From RYN-230 sp036497945 (GTDB lineage Bacteria > Actinomycetota > Actinomycetes > Streptosporangiales > Streptosporangiaceae), in the NCBI GenBank assembly GCA_036497945.1, contig DASXIN010000080.1, forward strand, positions 31,749 through 95,748: DNA of 64,000 nucleotides, written 5' to 3'. The translations under genes and the position numbers were made by a program. The notes below the pieces were generated by a model that did not search any database, was not told the DNA's origin, and saw nothing but the letters and a program-made list of their open reading frames with translations. This document shows, in pieces, positions 27,464 through 36,102 of this stretch. The stretch's first letter is position 1. Each line of letters starts with the position of its first letter.

Positions 27464-29539
27464 GTGAGTAAACTGCCTGTCCCTGGACGCCCCAGGAAAG
27501 GCCGGGACCCGGCCGAGATAGGCCACTGCCCGGCCCATGGCGCCATCAGTCCCTACTCGGCGCCGCCCGGGCTCCGGCTGCAGCGGCCCCTCTGGCTCAC
27601 CCCGGTCATGCTGCTCTGCTTCGCCGGCGCGGCGCTGGGCATCCAGGTCATCCTGCCCCGGATCACCTTCCGCTACGGGCGCTTCATCAGCAACCTGGCC
27701 GGGATTCACTCCTTCGAGCTGGCCAAGCAGGCCTCGATCGCGGTCCGCCCGCTCACCGTGGCCATCCTGATCCTGTTCGCCGCGTTCTCCGCCGGGTCGC
27801 TGCCCGCCCGGGCCCGGCTGGCCGGGCGGGAACTGCTCATCTACCTCCCGCTCATGGTCCTGCTCGATGTCCTGTTGGCCCGGCTGGCCCGGTACGGCGG
27901 CCCGGGGCCGTTCAGCACCCGGGGCAACATCCTGGATGGCGTAGTTGGCATCATCGCCGCCGCCCTGGCCGTGTTCTCTGACGTCAGGCTGCCGCCCAAG
28001 GTGTACGTGCCAAAGTTGCTGAAACGGCCGCGCTACTACGCCGTGGTGCTGGTCGGCTGCCTTGCCGCGGCCGTGGTCACCATCTGGGCCCTGTTCCATT
28101 ACGAATCGGACAGGCTGCATTGGCTCTCGCATATCCCGCTGCTCGGCGGGGTGCTGTCCGTCGTGGTCCTATTCTTCGCCTTGTTCCCCGCGTACCTGTG
28201 CCTGTGCGGATATGTCATCGAGCGGGCCCGCCGCCATTCCCTGGAGACACTGGAGCCGCCCGGCGCCCGCCCCGGTGCGCCACTGGGTGGCGAGCCACCG
28301 ATCGGGGAAGCCAGTACGGCATCAGCGGCCGCGGTCCCGGAGCTGACCCCAGCCCCCCTGCTGACCTTCGGCTTCATCGTCCCGGCGCACAACGAGGAAG
28401 GCCGCATCGGGCACTGCGTCCGGGCCATGGATAACGCCGCCGCGGAATGGCCGCGCGGCGCCACCATATATGTGGTCGAGAACGGCTCGACCGACAATAC
28501 GTACGAGGAAGCGCGCGCCGCGCTGGACGCCTGCCGGCACGCCCGCGGCGTCCTGCTGACCTCGGCCACCGAGTTCAAAACGCACGCCAAAGCGCATGCC
28601 CTCAACACGGCATTGTTCGCGGCCACCGAGGACATTGTGGTCCGGGTAGACGCGGACACGTTCGTATCCCGGTCGATATTGCGCCTCATGGCCCCGTACT
28701 TCGAGGATCCCCGGGTCGGCGGGGTGGGTTCGGTACCGCTCCCGCACAAGCTCACCATCTGGATCGAGCGGATGAGGGCGGTCGAGGTGTACTACGGGTC
28801 AGCGTTCAAGCGCACCGCCCAGGGGGCGGTGGATGCCATCCCGGTGCTGCCCGGCGCGAGTGTCGCTTACCGGCGGGACCTGGTCGTCCAGCTGGGTGGC
28901 ATCGCCGAGGGCATGCTGGGCGAGGACGCGGACATCACCATGCGGGTGGGCCGGCTGGGCTGCCAGATCATCTCGGATCCGGCCATCAAGGTGTACAGCG
29001 AGCAGCCGCAGAACTTCCGCGAGCTGCGCGAGCAGCGGATGCGCTGGTCGTTCGGCCTGTTCAACAGCATCAGCCGGAACCGGGATGCCATCTTCGGCCT
29101 GGACGGGCTACGCGGCATCTGGATCATGCCCTGGGCCTGCTTCGTCATGTTCCGCAAGCTGATGCTGATCCCGTTCGCGGTGGCCGTGCTCGGCCTGATC
29201 CTGCTGGACAGCTCCTTCTTCCCGCTGCACGAGATCGCCGCCGCGGGCGCCATCGCGCTGGGCGCCCAGCTGCTGGTGATGGCGGTTGTCGTGTCCATCC
29301 TCGGCGGCCCGGCCCGGGTCATCTCGCTGCCCAGCTACATCGTGTTCCGGCTGATCGTGACGTATTTCGCGCTGGAAACCCTGCTCACCGTGGTGGTCAA
29401 GGAACCACACTGGTGGACCGCCCTCCGCCCCGCGCCACACCGCCAGCTCGCGGTGGCCGGGGCTAGCTCTCCCGCGCCGTCGCGTTCTCCCGAGCCGTCG
29501 CGGCCCAGCCAGTCCAGCGGTCCACCCGAACCGCGATGA
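27464..29539 (+). CDS. Membrane glycosyltransferase family 2
   Basis: 691 aa. About five N-terminal transmembrane helices (residues 45-260) are followed by a cytosolic GT-A domain with FIVPAHNEEGRIG near 304, VVENGSTDNT near 337, the metal-binding VDADTF near 395 and GEDADITMR near 486. QRMRWSFG near 523 matches the Q/R-x2-R-W motif of processive synthases, after which two to three helices and a disordered Ser/Pro tail follow. This resembles hyaluronan/chitin/poly-GlcNAc synthase-type enzymes with an extra N-terminal membrane domain. The start is GTG at 27464 with AAGGTG upstream. Its 3' end overlaps the convergent PPOX gene by 77 bp. Confidence 0.85.
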   Translation: MSKLPVPGRPRKGRDPAEIGHCPAHGAISPYSAPPGLRLQRPLWLTPVMLLCFAGAALGIQVILPRITFRYGRFISNLAGIHSFELAKQASIAVRPLTVAILILFAAFSAGSLPARARLAGRELLIYLPLMVLLDVLLARLARYGGPGPFSTRGNILDGVVGIIAAALAVFSDVRLPPKVYVPKLLKRPRYYAVVLVGCLAAAVVTIWALFHYESDRLHWLSHIPLLGGVLSVVVLFFALFPAYLCLCGYVIERARRHSLETLEPPGARPGAPLGGEPPIGEASTASAAAVPELTPAPLLTFGFIVPAHNEEGRIGHCVRAMDNAAAEWPRGATIYVVENGSTDNTYEEARAALDACRHARGVLLTSATEFKTHAKAHALNTALFAATEDIVVRVDADTFVSRSILRLMAPYFEDPRVGGVGSVPLPHKLTIWIERMRAVEVYYGSAFKRTAQGAVDAIPVLPGASVAYRRDLVVQLGGIAEGMLGEDADITMRVGRLGCQIISDPAIKVYSEQPQNFRELREQRMRWSFGLFNSISRNRDAIFGLDGLRGIWIMPWACFVMFRKLMLIPFAVAVLGLILLDSSFFPLHEIAAAGAIALGAQLLVMAVVVSILGGPARVISLPSYIVFRLIVTYFALETLLTVVVKEPHWWTALRPAPHRQLAVAGASSPAPSRSPEPSRPSQSSGPPEPR

Positions 29540-29933
29540 CCGGGCCCGCCGGGGGCTGCGCGGCGTACTGCGGATAGCGCGCCGCCAGCAGGCGCAGCGG
29601 TCCGGCCAGCGCCCCGGCGCCGGCATCGGCATCGAGCACGGCGGCCCGGCCGTCGGCCCGCACCCACCACAGCTGGGTCCAGTCCGCCGCGTAGTGGTCG
29701 GCCAGCAGCGCGACCTGCGGGTGCGCCTGGATGTTACGCAGCCGCTGCAGCTGGGTGGTGGTCTTCGGCTTGGCGTCCACCGCGGTGTAGATGTGGTCCC
29801 CGTGGCTGGCGTCACTGTCCAGCACGAACGTGACCGGGACCAGGTGCGGGCGGCCCGCCGGGCTCACCGTGGCCAGCCGGGCCACCGCCGCCGCGCCGAA
29901 CAGCCGCCGGGCGGCAGCAGGATCCAGGCGCAT
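29463..29933 (-). CDS. PPOX-class F420-dependent oxidoreductase, Rv0121-like
   Basis: 156 aa from the ATG at 29933 (MRLDPAAARRLFGAAAVARLATV), where family members start; the frame extends further but without homology. Split-barrel FMN/F420 fold: GRPHLVPVTFVLD, KPKTTTQLQRLRNIQAHPQVALLADHY and WWVRADGRA are typical of the probable F420-dependent Rv0121 group. The substrate is unknown. The last 77 bp overlap the convergent glycosyltransferase in an opposing frame, which is long for this genome and may reflect a C-terminal extension of either protein. Confidence 0.8.
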   Translation of the reverse strand: MRLDPAAARRLFGAAAVARLATVSPAGRPHLVPVTFVLDSDASHGDHIYTAVDAKPKTTTQLQRLRNIQAHPQVALLADHYAADWTQLWWVRADGRAAVLDADAGAGALAGPLRLLAARYPQYAAQPPAGPVIAVRVDRWTGWAATARENATARES

Positions 29934-30089
29934 GCCGTCTATCCTGCCCACCCGGGCCCGGCTGCACGAAGCGGTGCCCCCCATCCCGCGAGCGGCGCTG
30001 AGCCATGCCATCCGCTGCGGGATACTGTGCCGACGAGCGAAGGGTCCTCCCGGGCCACGCGGACCATCACGGTGAAGGGCCAGCAGACA

Positions 30090-31643
30090 GTGTCAGCCGA
30101 GGACAGCACGAGCACCCCGACCAGCCACCCTGATCAGGACCAGGATCAGGCCGGCCGGGCCGATGTGCTGGGCGAGATCCGGCAGCAGCGCATCGGCAAG
30201 GTGCACCAGCTGCGCGAGCTCGGCGTGGACCCGTACCCGCCGGACGCGGTGCCCCGGACGCCCATCGAAGCCGCCCGTGAACTGGCCGACGGTGAGCCGG
30301 TGGCCATCGCCGGCCGGATCATGCTGCTCCGCCCGATGGGCAACCTCACGTTCGGGAGGCTGCACGACGAGAGCGGCGAGATGCAGTTCATGATCTACCG
30401 CCGGGACCTGCCCGACGACCACACCCCCGGGTACAAGGCGCTGACCAGGCTGCTCGACATCGGGGACTTCATCGCCGTCGAGGGCTACCGGCTGCAGACC
30501 AAGACCGGCGAGCGGTCGGTGGCCGCCCGGAAGCTGACCATCCTGACCAAGTCGCTGCGCCCGCTGCCGGACAAGCACTCCGGTCTGGCCAACGAGGAAG
30601 TCCGGCTCCGCCAGCGCTACCTGGACATCCTGCTGCACCGGGAGGTCCAGGAGATGATCTACGCCAAGGCCAGGTTCTGGCGCTCGATGCGCCGCTTCCT
30701 GGAGGACCGCGGCTTCACCGAGGTGCAGACCCCGGCCCTGGAACTGACCACCGGCGGGGCTGACGCGCGGCCGTTCACCGCGCACCACAACTACCTGGAC
30801 ACCGAGGTCTGCCTGCGGATTTCCATGGGTGAGCTGTGGCAGAAGCGGCTGCTGGTCGGCGGGCTGGAGAAGACGTTCGAGATCGGGCGGCAGTTCCGCA
30901 ACGAGAACCAGAGCCGCGAGCACCTGAACGACTACGACCAGATGGAGTTCTACTGGGCGTACGCCAACTACGCGACCGGCATGCGGCTGGTCGAGGACCT
31001 GTTCCGGCGCGTGATCAGCGAGACCTTTGGCAGGCTGGCCTTCACCCTGCACCGCAGCGGCCGCGAGTACCAGGTCGACCTGGGCGCGGACTGGGCCCGC
31101 TACGACTACTACGAGACGATCAGCCAGATCCTCGGCTTCGACGTCCAGTCCGCCACCACCGGCAAGCTGGCCGCCACCATCGATGAGCTGGGCATCGCGG
31201 TGGACCGCACCGGCCTGAACCGGGCCCGCGCGATGGACGCGCTGTGGAAGCACTGCCGCCGCAGCCTGGCCGGCCCCGGGTTCCTGGTCAACGAGCCGCT
31301 GGACGTGTCCCCGCTGGCCAAGAGCCGCCCGGACCGGCCCGGCATCGTGGAGCGGTTCCACGTCATCGTGGCGGGCAGCGAACTGGGCAACGGCTACAGC
31401 GAGCTGAACGACCCGCTGGAGCAGGCCCGCCGGTTCGCCGAGCAGCAGGCCATGCGGGAGGCGGGTGACGCCGAGGCGCAGATGCCCGACCCGGATTTCG
31501 TCGAAGCGCTGGAGTACGGCATGCCGCCCGCCTGCGGGTTCGGGATGAGCGAGCGGGTGTTCGCGTTCTTCATCGACAAGAGCGTGCGCGAGTGCCAGAT
31601 CTTCCCGCTGCTCCGCCCGCTGGACACTCCCCGCCAGCCCTAA
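30090..31643 (+). CDS. lysS: Class II lysyl-tRNA synthetase, divergent
   Basis: 517 aa; charges tRNA-Lys. An N-terminal OB-fold anticodon domain (VAIAGRIMLLRPMGNLTFGRLHD) precedes the class II core. Motif 1 is near RFLEDRGFTEVQTPALELTTGGADARPF, motif 2 is FEIGRQFRNENQSREH near 263, and motif 3 is GFGMSERVFAFF near 483, followed by IFPLLRP. Motifs 2 and 3 deviate from the usual FRNEG and G-[IL]-G-[IL]-DR sequences, so this may be a second, paralogous LysRS. GTG at 30090 is preferred (GAAGGG 10 nt upstream); GTG at 30072 is an alternative. It converges on the phosphoesterase with 6 bp between. Confidence 0.82.
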   Translation: MSAEDSTSTPTSHPDQDQDQAGRADVLGEIRQQRIGKVHQLRELGVDPYPPDAVPRTPIEAARELADGEPVAIAGRIMLLRPMGNLTFGRLHDESGEMQFMIYRRDLPDDHTPGYKALTRLLDIGDFIAVEGYRLQTKTGERSVAARKLTILTKSLRPLPDKHSGLANEEVRLRQRYLDILLHREVQEMIYAKARFWRSMRRFLEDRGFTEVQTPALELTTGGADARPFTAHHNYLDTEVCLRISMGELWQKRLLVGGLEKTFEIGRQFRNENQSREHLNDYDQMEFYWAYANYATGMRLVEDLFRRVISETFGRLAFTLHRSGREYQVDLGADWARYDYYETISQILGFDVQSATTGKLAATIDELGIAVDRTGLNRARAMDALWKHCRRSLAGPGFLVNEPLDVSPLAKSRPDRPGIVERFHVIVAGSELGNGYSELNDPLEQARRFAEQQAMREAGDAEAQMPDPDFVEALEYGMPPACGFGMSERVFAFFIDKSVRECQIFPLLRPLDTPRQP

Positions 31644-31649
31644 CCTTTA

Positions 31650-32192
31650 TTACCCAACGCCGGCTGGTGGCCGGTGCCGTCCGCCGCCCGCACCGAGCAG
31701 CGGGGTGACCGGCACGATCTCGGCCGACAGCACCAGGCTGTGTTCAATGCGCAACACGCCGATGGTGCCCCGCGGCTGGCGCCGCCGGTCGGTCGGCGAG
31801 CCTGGGTTGAAGATCCGCTGGCCGTTCTCGGTGTGGTCCAGCGGAATGTGCGAGTGCCCGAAGATGACCAGCTCCGCGGCGGGGAAACGGCGCCGCATCC
31901 GGGCCGGCCGGCCCGCGGCCGGGCCGGAGTCGTGCAGCATCGCCACGCTCAGCCCGGCCAGGTCCAGCTCGAGCGTGTCCGGGGCGCCCCAGGCGGCCAC
32001 GTCCGGGCCGTCGTTGTTGCCCCGCACGGCGCGCACCGGCGCATAGCTGGCCAGCTCGTCCAGGGTGGCCGCGGTGCACACGTCGCCGGCGTGCAGGATC
32101 AGCTCCGCCCCGCGCAACCGCTCGGCCACCGCGGGCGGGCAGGATCGCCAGCGCCGCGGCGCGTGCGTGTCCGCCAGCACGATCACCTTCAC
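31650..32192 (-). CDS. YfcE/MJ0936-type metallophosphoesterase
   Basis: 180 aa with the four calcineurin-fold metal motifs: LADTH (7-11), LHAGDVC, RGNND and FGHSHIPL. Family members are phosphodiesterases active on artificial or 2',3'-cyclic substrates; the physiological substrate is unknown. The C-terminal 25 residues are a Gly/Pro/Arg extension. Soluble and cytoplasmic. It lies 15 bp downstream of the barrel/SnoaL gene on the same strand and is probably co-transcribed. Confidence 0.88.
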   Translation of the reverse strand: MKVIVLADTHAPRRWRSCPPAVAERLRGAELILHAGDVCTAATLDELASYAPVRAVRGNNDGPDVAAWGAPDTLELDLAGLSVAMLHDSGPAAGRPARMRRRFPAAELVIFGHSHIPLDHTENGQRIFNPGSPTDRRRQPRGTIGVLRIEHSLVLSAEIVPVTPLLGAGGGRHRPPAGVG

Positions 32193-32207
32193 CGGTTCAT
32201 CGTGCCC

Positions 32208-33248
32208 TTAGCCGGCGCCCCCGAGGCTGGGCGGCACGCCCAGCTGGGCCAGCAGATCGGCCTGGTCGTAGTAGATATGCGTGCTGATGATCTTGCCGTC
32301 ACAACACTCGTGCACGACGGCGAATCTGGTGTCCACCATCCGGCCGGTCGGGCCGATCTCGCCCGCCGGGCCACGCAGGTGCCCGGAGTGGGTGCCGACG
32401 AACCGGCCCTCGTGCACCCCGCCCCGGTCGTCGGCGTAGATGCCCACCGTGGTCAGCCGGTTGTCCGGGAAGGCATCGTTCCAGATGTCCCACACCGCGT
32501 CGGCCGCCTCCCGGCCGGACAGTTGCAGCCCGCCCGGTGCCGTGACCTCCAGCTTGTTCAGGTCGGCCAGGGCCAGCCAGCCCGCCTGGTCCCGCTCGTT
32601 CCACAGCGTGACCTCGCGCTCGATCAGGCTGATGTTGTCGCCCTCGCGGACCGTGGAGAAGTTCAGCATGTACTCCTGCACGCCCCGGACCTGGGCCCGG
32701 GTCACCGTGGCCAGGTCGGTGCGCAGCGCCGCCACCCGGGACCGGGTGGACGCCAGGATCTCCATGTCCTCCCAGGTCGACACCGCGATGCCCCGCCCGC
32801 TGCTCCGGTCGACCAGGAACTGCGCGCTGTCCAGCCCGGGCATGTCCAGCAGCGCCGGGCCGGTGCGGTGCCGGAATTCCTCGATGGCCGTGCTTATCTC
32901 GGCGGGGTCGCAATCGATTCTGGTCATCCGGACCCCGGCGCCGGGGCCCGGGCGGCCCTTGCGGATGAACACCGGGACCTCGTACTGCTCGGCCGCCACG
33001 GTCGCGCCCATCATCTCGGTCACTTCCTTGGGCGGCACCTCGACGGCCCGCTCGCCAGCGGCCATGGCGTCCGCCGAATCCCAGTACGTGGAGATCATGC
33101 AGATACCCAGGTCGGCGTTGCTCAGTACGGCCATCCCCCGGCTGCCCGGCTGGGCCTCCACCTGCGGCCGGAGCTTCTCCTCCAGGTAGCGGGTGGCCGC
33201 CCCGAGCCGGGCCGGGTCCCCGGTCAACGCGTATGTCCGGACGTACAT
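32208..33248 (-). CDS. Tandem dimeric alpha/beta-barrel plus SnoaL-like (NTF2-fold) protein
   Basis: 346 aa. Residues 1-95 (MYVRTYALTGDPARLGAATRYLEEKLRP) and about 105-195 look like two antibiotic-monooxygenase-type ferredoxin-like barrels. From about 215 an NTF2/SnoaL domain follows (LWNERDQAGWLALADLNKLEVTAPGGLQLSGREA, then DNRLTTVGIYADD). The fusion is known in actinobacterial proteins of unassigned function; small-molecule binding or turnover is likely. I choose the ATG at 33248 with GGGGGTG 6 nt upstream over the frame start at 33290. It is divergent from the polymerase gene. Confidence 0.65.
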   Translation of the reverse strand: MYVRTYALTGDPARLGAATRYLEEKLRPQVEAQPGSRGMAVLSNADLGICMISTYWDSADAMAAGERAVEVPPKEVTEMMGATVAAEQYEVPVFIRKGRPGPGAGVRMTRIDCDPAEISTAIEEFRHRTGPALLDMPGLDSAQFLVDRSSGRGIAVSTWEDMEILASTRSRVAALRTDLATVTRAQVRGVQEYMLNFSTVREGDNISLIEREVTLWNERDQAGWLALADLNKLEVTAPGGLQLSGREAADAVWDIWNDAFPDNRLTTVGIYADDRGGVHEGRFVGTHSGHLRGPAGEIGPTGRMVDTRFAVVHECCDGKIISTHIYYDQADLLAQLGVPPSLGGAG

Positions 33249-33348
33249 GGTGGTCACCCCCGGGAGCAGCCAGCGCCTCCGGCCAGTCAAGCACCCGGGC
33301 CATGGGCGGACAAGGGCGGGGCAGGTAGCCGCCGGTTATGGTGGCGCC

Positions 33349-34665
33349 ATGGCCGAACGCAAGGAGATCGTCGAGGTGGCAGGCCGCGAGGTGGCCGTCT
33401 CCAATCCGGGCAAGGTCTACTTCCCGCATACCGGCAACACCAAGCTGGACCTGGTCCGGTACTACCTCAGCGTGGCCGACGGGGCGCTGCGCGGGGTGAC
33501 CGGCCGGCCGGTGGTGCTGAAGCGGTTCGTGAACGGCGCCGAGGGTGAGCCGTTCTTCCAGAAGCGGGCCCCGGAGTCCCGGCCGGCCTGGGTGGACACC
33601 GTGGAACTGCGGTTCCCGTCCGGCCGGTCCGCGGTGGAAGTGGTGCCGCACGACGCCGCCGCGCTGGCCTGGATGGCCAATCTCGGCTGCATCGACCTCA
33701 ACCCGCACCCGGTGCGGGCCGATGACCTGGACCACCCGGACGAGCTCCGGGTGGACCTGGACCCGGTTCCGGGCGTGGACTGGCCGCAAATCCGCCAGGT
33801 GGCGCTGGTCACCCGGGAGGTGCTGGCCGATTTCGGGCTGACCGGCTGGCCGAAGACATCCGGTTCCCGGGGCTTTCACATCTACGCCCGCGTCGAGCGC
33901 CGGTGGGAATTCACCGAGGTCCGCCGGGCGGCGGTGGCGCTGGCCCGGGAGGTGGAGCGGCGGGCACCCGAACTGGCCACGGCCAAATGGTGGAAAGAGG
34001 AACGGCACGGCGTCTTCATTGACTACAACCAGAACGCCAAGGACCGCACGGTGGCCTCGGCCTACTCGGTCCGGCCCACCCGGGACGCCCGGGTGTCCAC
34101 CCCGCTGGCCTGGGCCGAGGTGCCGGACTGCCAGCCGGAGACGTTCACCATTGACACGGTGCCCGCGCGGTTCGCCCAGCTCGGTGACTCGTGGGCGGGC
34201 ATGGACGACGCGGCGGGCTCGCTGGCCCCGCTGCTCGAACTGGCCGCGCAGGACGAGGCGGCCGGGTTGCCCGATGCCCCGTGGCCGCCGCACTACGACA
34301 AGCAGTCCGGCGAGCCGCCCCGGGTGCAGCCGTCCAAGCGCCGGGCGGCGCCCGCGGCGGACGGCAGGCCGGCCCAGCGATCCGGGCGGCGCCAGCCCAC
34401 CATGCCGCTCATCGAGGTAGCCCGGGCCGCCACCAAGGACGAGGCGATGGCCGGGCTGGACCGGTGGAAGGAGCGGCATCCGGCGGTCTGGCCCTACCTG
34501 GAACCGCCTGACGTGCTGGTCGACTCGATGCGCGGGCGCAGTTCCACCTGGACCAGGATCCGGCTGAACCTGCGCAACGTGCCCGCCGAGCAGCGGCCGC
34601 CGCAGGAACCCCTGGAGGTGGACTACGACCCGTGGGCCCGCGGTGGCGGCCGCCCCGGTGGATAG
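33349..34665 (+). CDS. LigD-type polymerase domain protein (archaeo-eukaryotic primase family)
   Basis: 438 aa. Polymerase of bacterial non-homologous end joining or related repair. EVAVSNPGKVYFP and GEPFFQKRAPES open the PolDom fold. DLDP (Asp137, Asp139) are the metal ligands, KTSGSRGFHIY near 167 the nucleotide-binding motif, and KWWKEERHGVFIDYNQNAKDRTVASAYSVRP the third catalytic block. No ligase or nuclease domain is attached, but a C-terminal extension (about 305-438) with basic linker and EVDYDPWARGG end is present. ATG at 33349. The next gene starts inside its last codons, so it heads the operon through 40786. Confidence 0.9.
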   Translation: MAERKEIVEVAGREVAVSNPGKVYFPHTGNTKLDLVRYYLSVADGALRGVTGRPVVLKRFVNGAEGEPFFQKRAPESRPAWVDTVELRFPSGRSAVEVVPHDAAALAWMANLGCIDLNPHPVRADDLDHPDELRVDLDPVPGVDWPQIRQVALVTREVLADFGLTGWPKTSGSRGFHIYARVERRWEFTEVRRAAVALAREVERRAPELATAKWWKEERHGVFIDYNQNAKDRTVASAYSVRPTRDARVSTPLAWAEVPDCQPETFTIDTVPARFAQLGDSWAGMDDAAGSLAPLLELAAQDEAAGLPDAPWPPHYDKQSGEPPRVQPSKRRAAPAADGRPAQRSGRRQPTMPLIEVARAATKDEAMAGLDRWKERHPAVWPYLEPPDVLVDSMRGRSSTWTRIRLNLRNVPAEQRPPQEPLEVDYDPWARGGGRPGG

Positions 34666-36058
34666 CGCAGCAGCCGCCGAGACCCATGTCCGGCTGCTGG
34701 CCGAAGCCCAGCTCCGCCGGGCCGCCACGGCACCCCGGTACCTGTGGCTGGATGAGGACTTCAAGCTGGGCGGCACGCCACCCGAGGAAGAGGGCCTGCT
34801 CCGGGTCAAGGCCGTGCTGAACGCCCTGCACCGGGTCGGTGCCATCGGCGATGCGACGGCCCGGTCCGTGCTCAGCGAATTCGCCGCTGCGCTGGCCGCC
34901 CGGGGGCTGGCCCCGGCGGAGAGCCTGGTGCTCCCCGCCCTACCGGGCGGTGCAGGGCCGGGGCCGGACGAACCCGCGGTAGCCCCGCCCGGCGGGGTGT
35001 ACCGGGCCATTCCCCTCACCGCGGTGGTGCCGGCCGAGCTGGACGGCTATCAGGGTGAGGTGCACCTGCAGACGCTGGTCCTGGGCCCCGATGGCGCGAT
35101 GATCGTCACCACGTTCGTCAGTAGCTGGCGGGAAGCCGCCAGTCTGCCCGCGCGTGCGGCGGCCGGGCCGCCCAGCTTCCCCCCGTTCGGCGGCTCCGGG
35201 CTGACCGACGACCGGGGTCACCGCTACCGGCTGGACTACGAGACCGGCGAGGGCGGCTGGCATCAGTACGGCGTGCTCAGCATCTCCCCCGTCCCACCGG
35301 TTAGCACCCGGTGGCTGGATCTGCCGACCGGGACCGGCCCGGTACTCCGCATCCAGCTGAGCCAGCCGGATCCGGCGGTCCGGGTGACCAGTCAGCGCAT
35401 ACCACCGTCGTCGGCCGGCGATCAGCTGCTCACCGCGGTGGCCGACACCCTGCTGGGTGGGGGAACCATGGTTGGCATGGCCGCCACCGCGCTCGCCGCC
35501 AGCCTGGCCGAGGTCGAGACCGCGCTGCGCGCCGTGCACCTGCTGCCGGAGGACAGCATGGCCGCCGCGCACCTGGCCGCGCTGTGCCAGCGGCGCTCGG
35601 TTGAAGTGCGTGGCGACCTCGCGGCCCGGGCCCAGACCGCCGGGCTGCCCGGGCCGTGGGCGAGCGTGCTGGCGCAGCACCAGGACGGGTCCGAGGAGGG
35701 GCGTGCCGGCGTCGCGCCGCTGGCCGTCGCGCTGCCCGAGATCGACGGGGCCAGGTTTGTGCTGGCCGGGCTGTCCTCCTGGGAACGCCAGGTGAGCATG
35801 CCGGTCGTGGCCTGGGGCTGGCAGCCCCGGCCGCGGGTGTTCCGCCCCGGCCAGCCGTTCTCCTGGTGGGCCAGAGATGACACCGGGCGCTGGCACGTCG
35901 GCCGGACCGGCCCGTATCACCTGGGCGCCCGGACGTTTCAGGTGGAATTCACCCCGCCGCTGCACCCGGATGCGAAGTCGCTGGACGTCCACCTGACCGG
36001 CTCGACGTCCCGGGTGACTGTCTCGGTGCCGCTGCGCTGGCGGGATGAGTCCGGCTGA
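34643..36058 (+). CDS. Unknown protein A of the MoxR/vWA operon
   Basis: 471 aa, family not recognised. N-terminal helix ETHVRLLAEAQLRRA, then a Gly/Pro-rich linker and a largely beta-strand body containing LTDDRGHRYRLDY, RWLDLP, LPEIDGARFVLAGL and FSWWARDDTGRWHVG, ending PPLHPDAKSLDVHLTG and VTVSVPLRW. It is a full-length paralogue of the next protein. No signal peptide or membrane helix. The GTG at 34643 overlaps the polymerase gene by 23 bp; a GTG at 34658 (8-bp overlap) is equally possible. Coupling implies a shared process with the polymerase. Confidence 0.6.
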   Translation: MAAAPVDSAAAAETHVRLLAEAQLRRAATAPRYLWLDEDFKLGGTPPEEEGLLRVKAVLNALHRVGAIGDATARSVLSEFAAALAARGLAPAESLVLPALPGGAGPGPDEPAVAPPGGVYRAIPLTAVVPAELDGYQGEVHLQTLVLGPDGAMIVTTFVSSWREAASLPARAAAGPPSFPPFGGSGLTDDRGHRYRLDYETGEGGWHQYGVLSISPVPPVSTRWLDLPTGTGPVLRIQLSQPDPAVRVTSQRIPPSSAGDQLLTAVADTLLGGGTMVGMAATALAASLAEVETALRAVHLLPEDSMAAAHLAALCQRRSVEVRGDLAARAQTAGLPGPWASVLAQHQDGSEEGRAGVAPLAVALPEIDGARFVLAGLSSWERQVSMPVVAWGWQPRPRVFRPGQPFSWWARDDTGRWHVGRTGPYHLGARTFQVEFTPPLHPDAKSLDVHLTGSTSRVTVSVPLRWRDESG

Positions 36059-36102
36059 GCGTCCGGCTAGTCTGCTGGGAGCGCGGGCCGATGGAGGCGT
36101 GC

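Noticed and set aside
27286..27546. 86-codon minus-strand frame across the divergent region
   Set aside because: Crosses the glycosyltransferase start and low-GC promoter DNA, has no third-position bias and no recognisable sequence.
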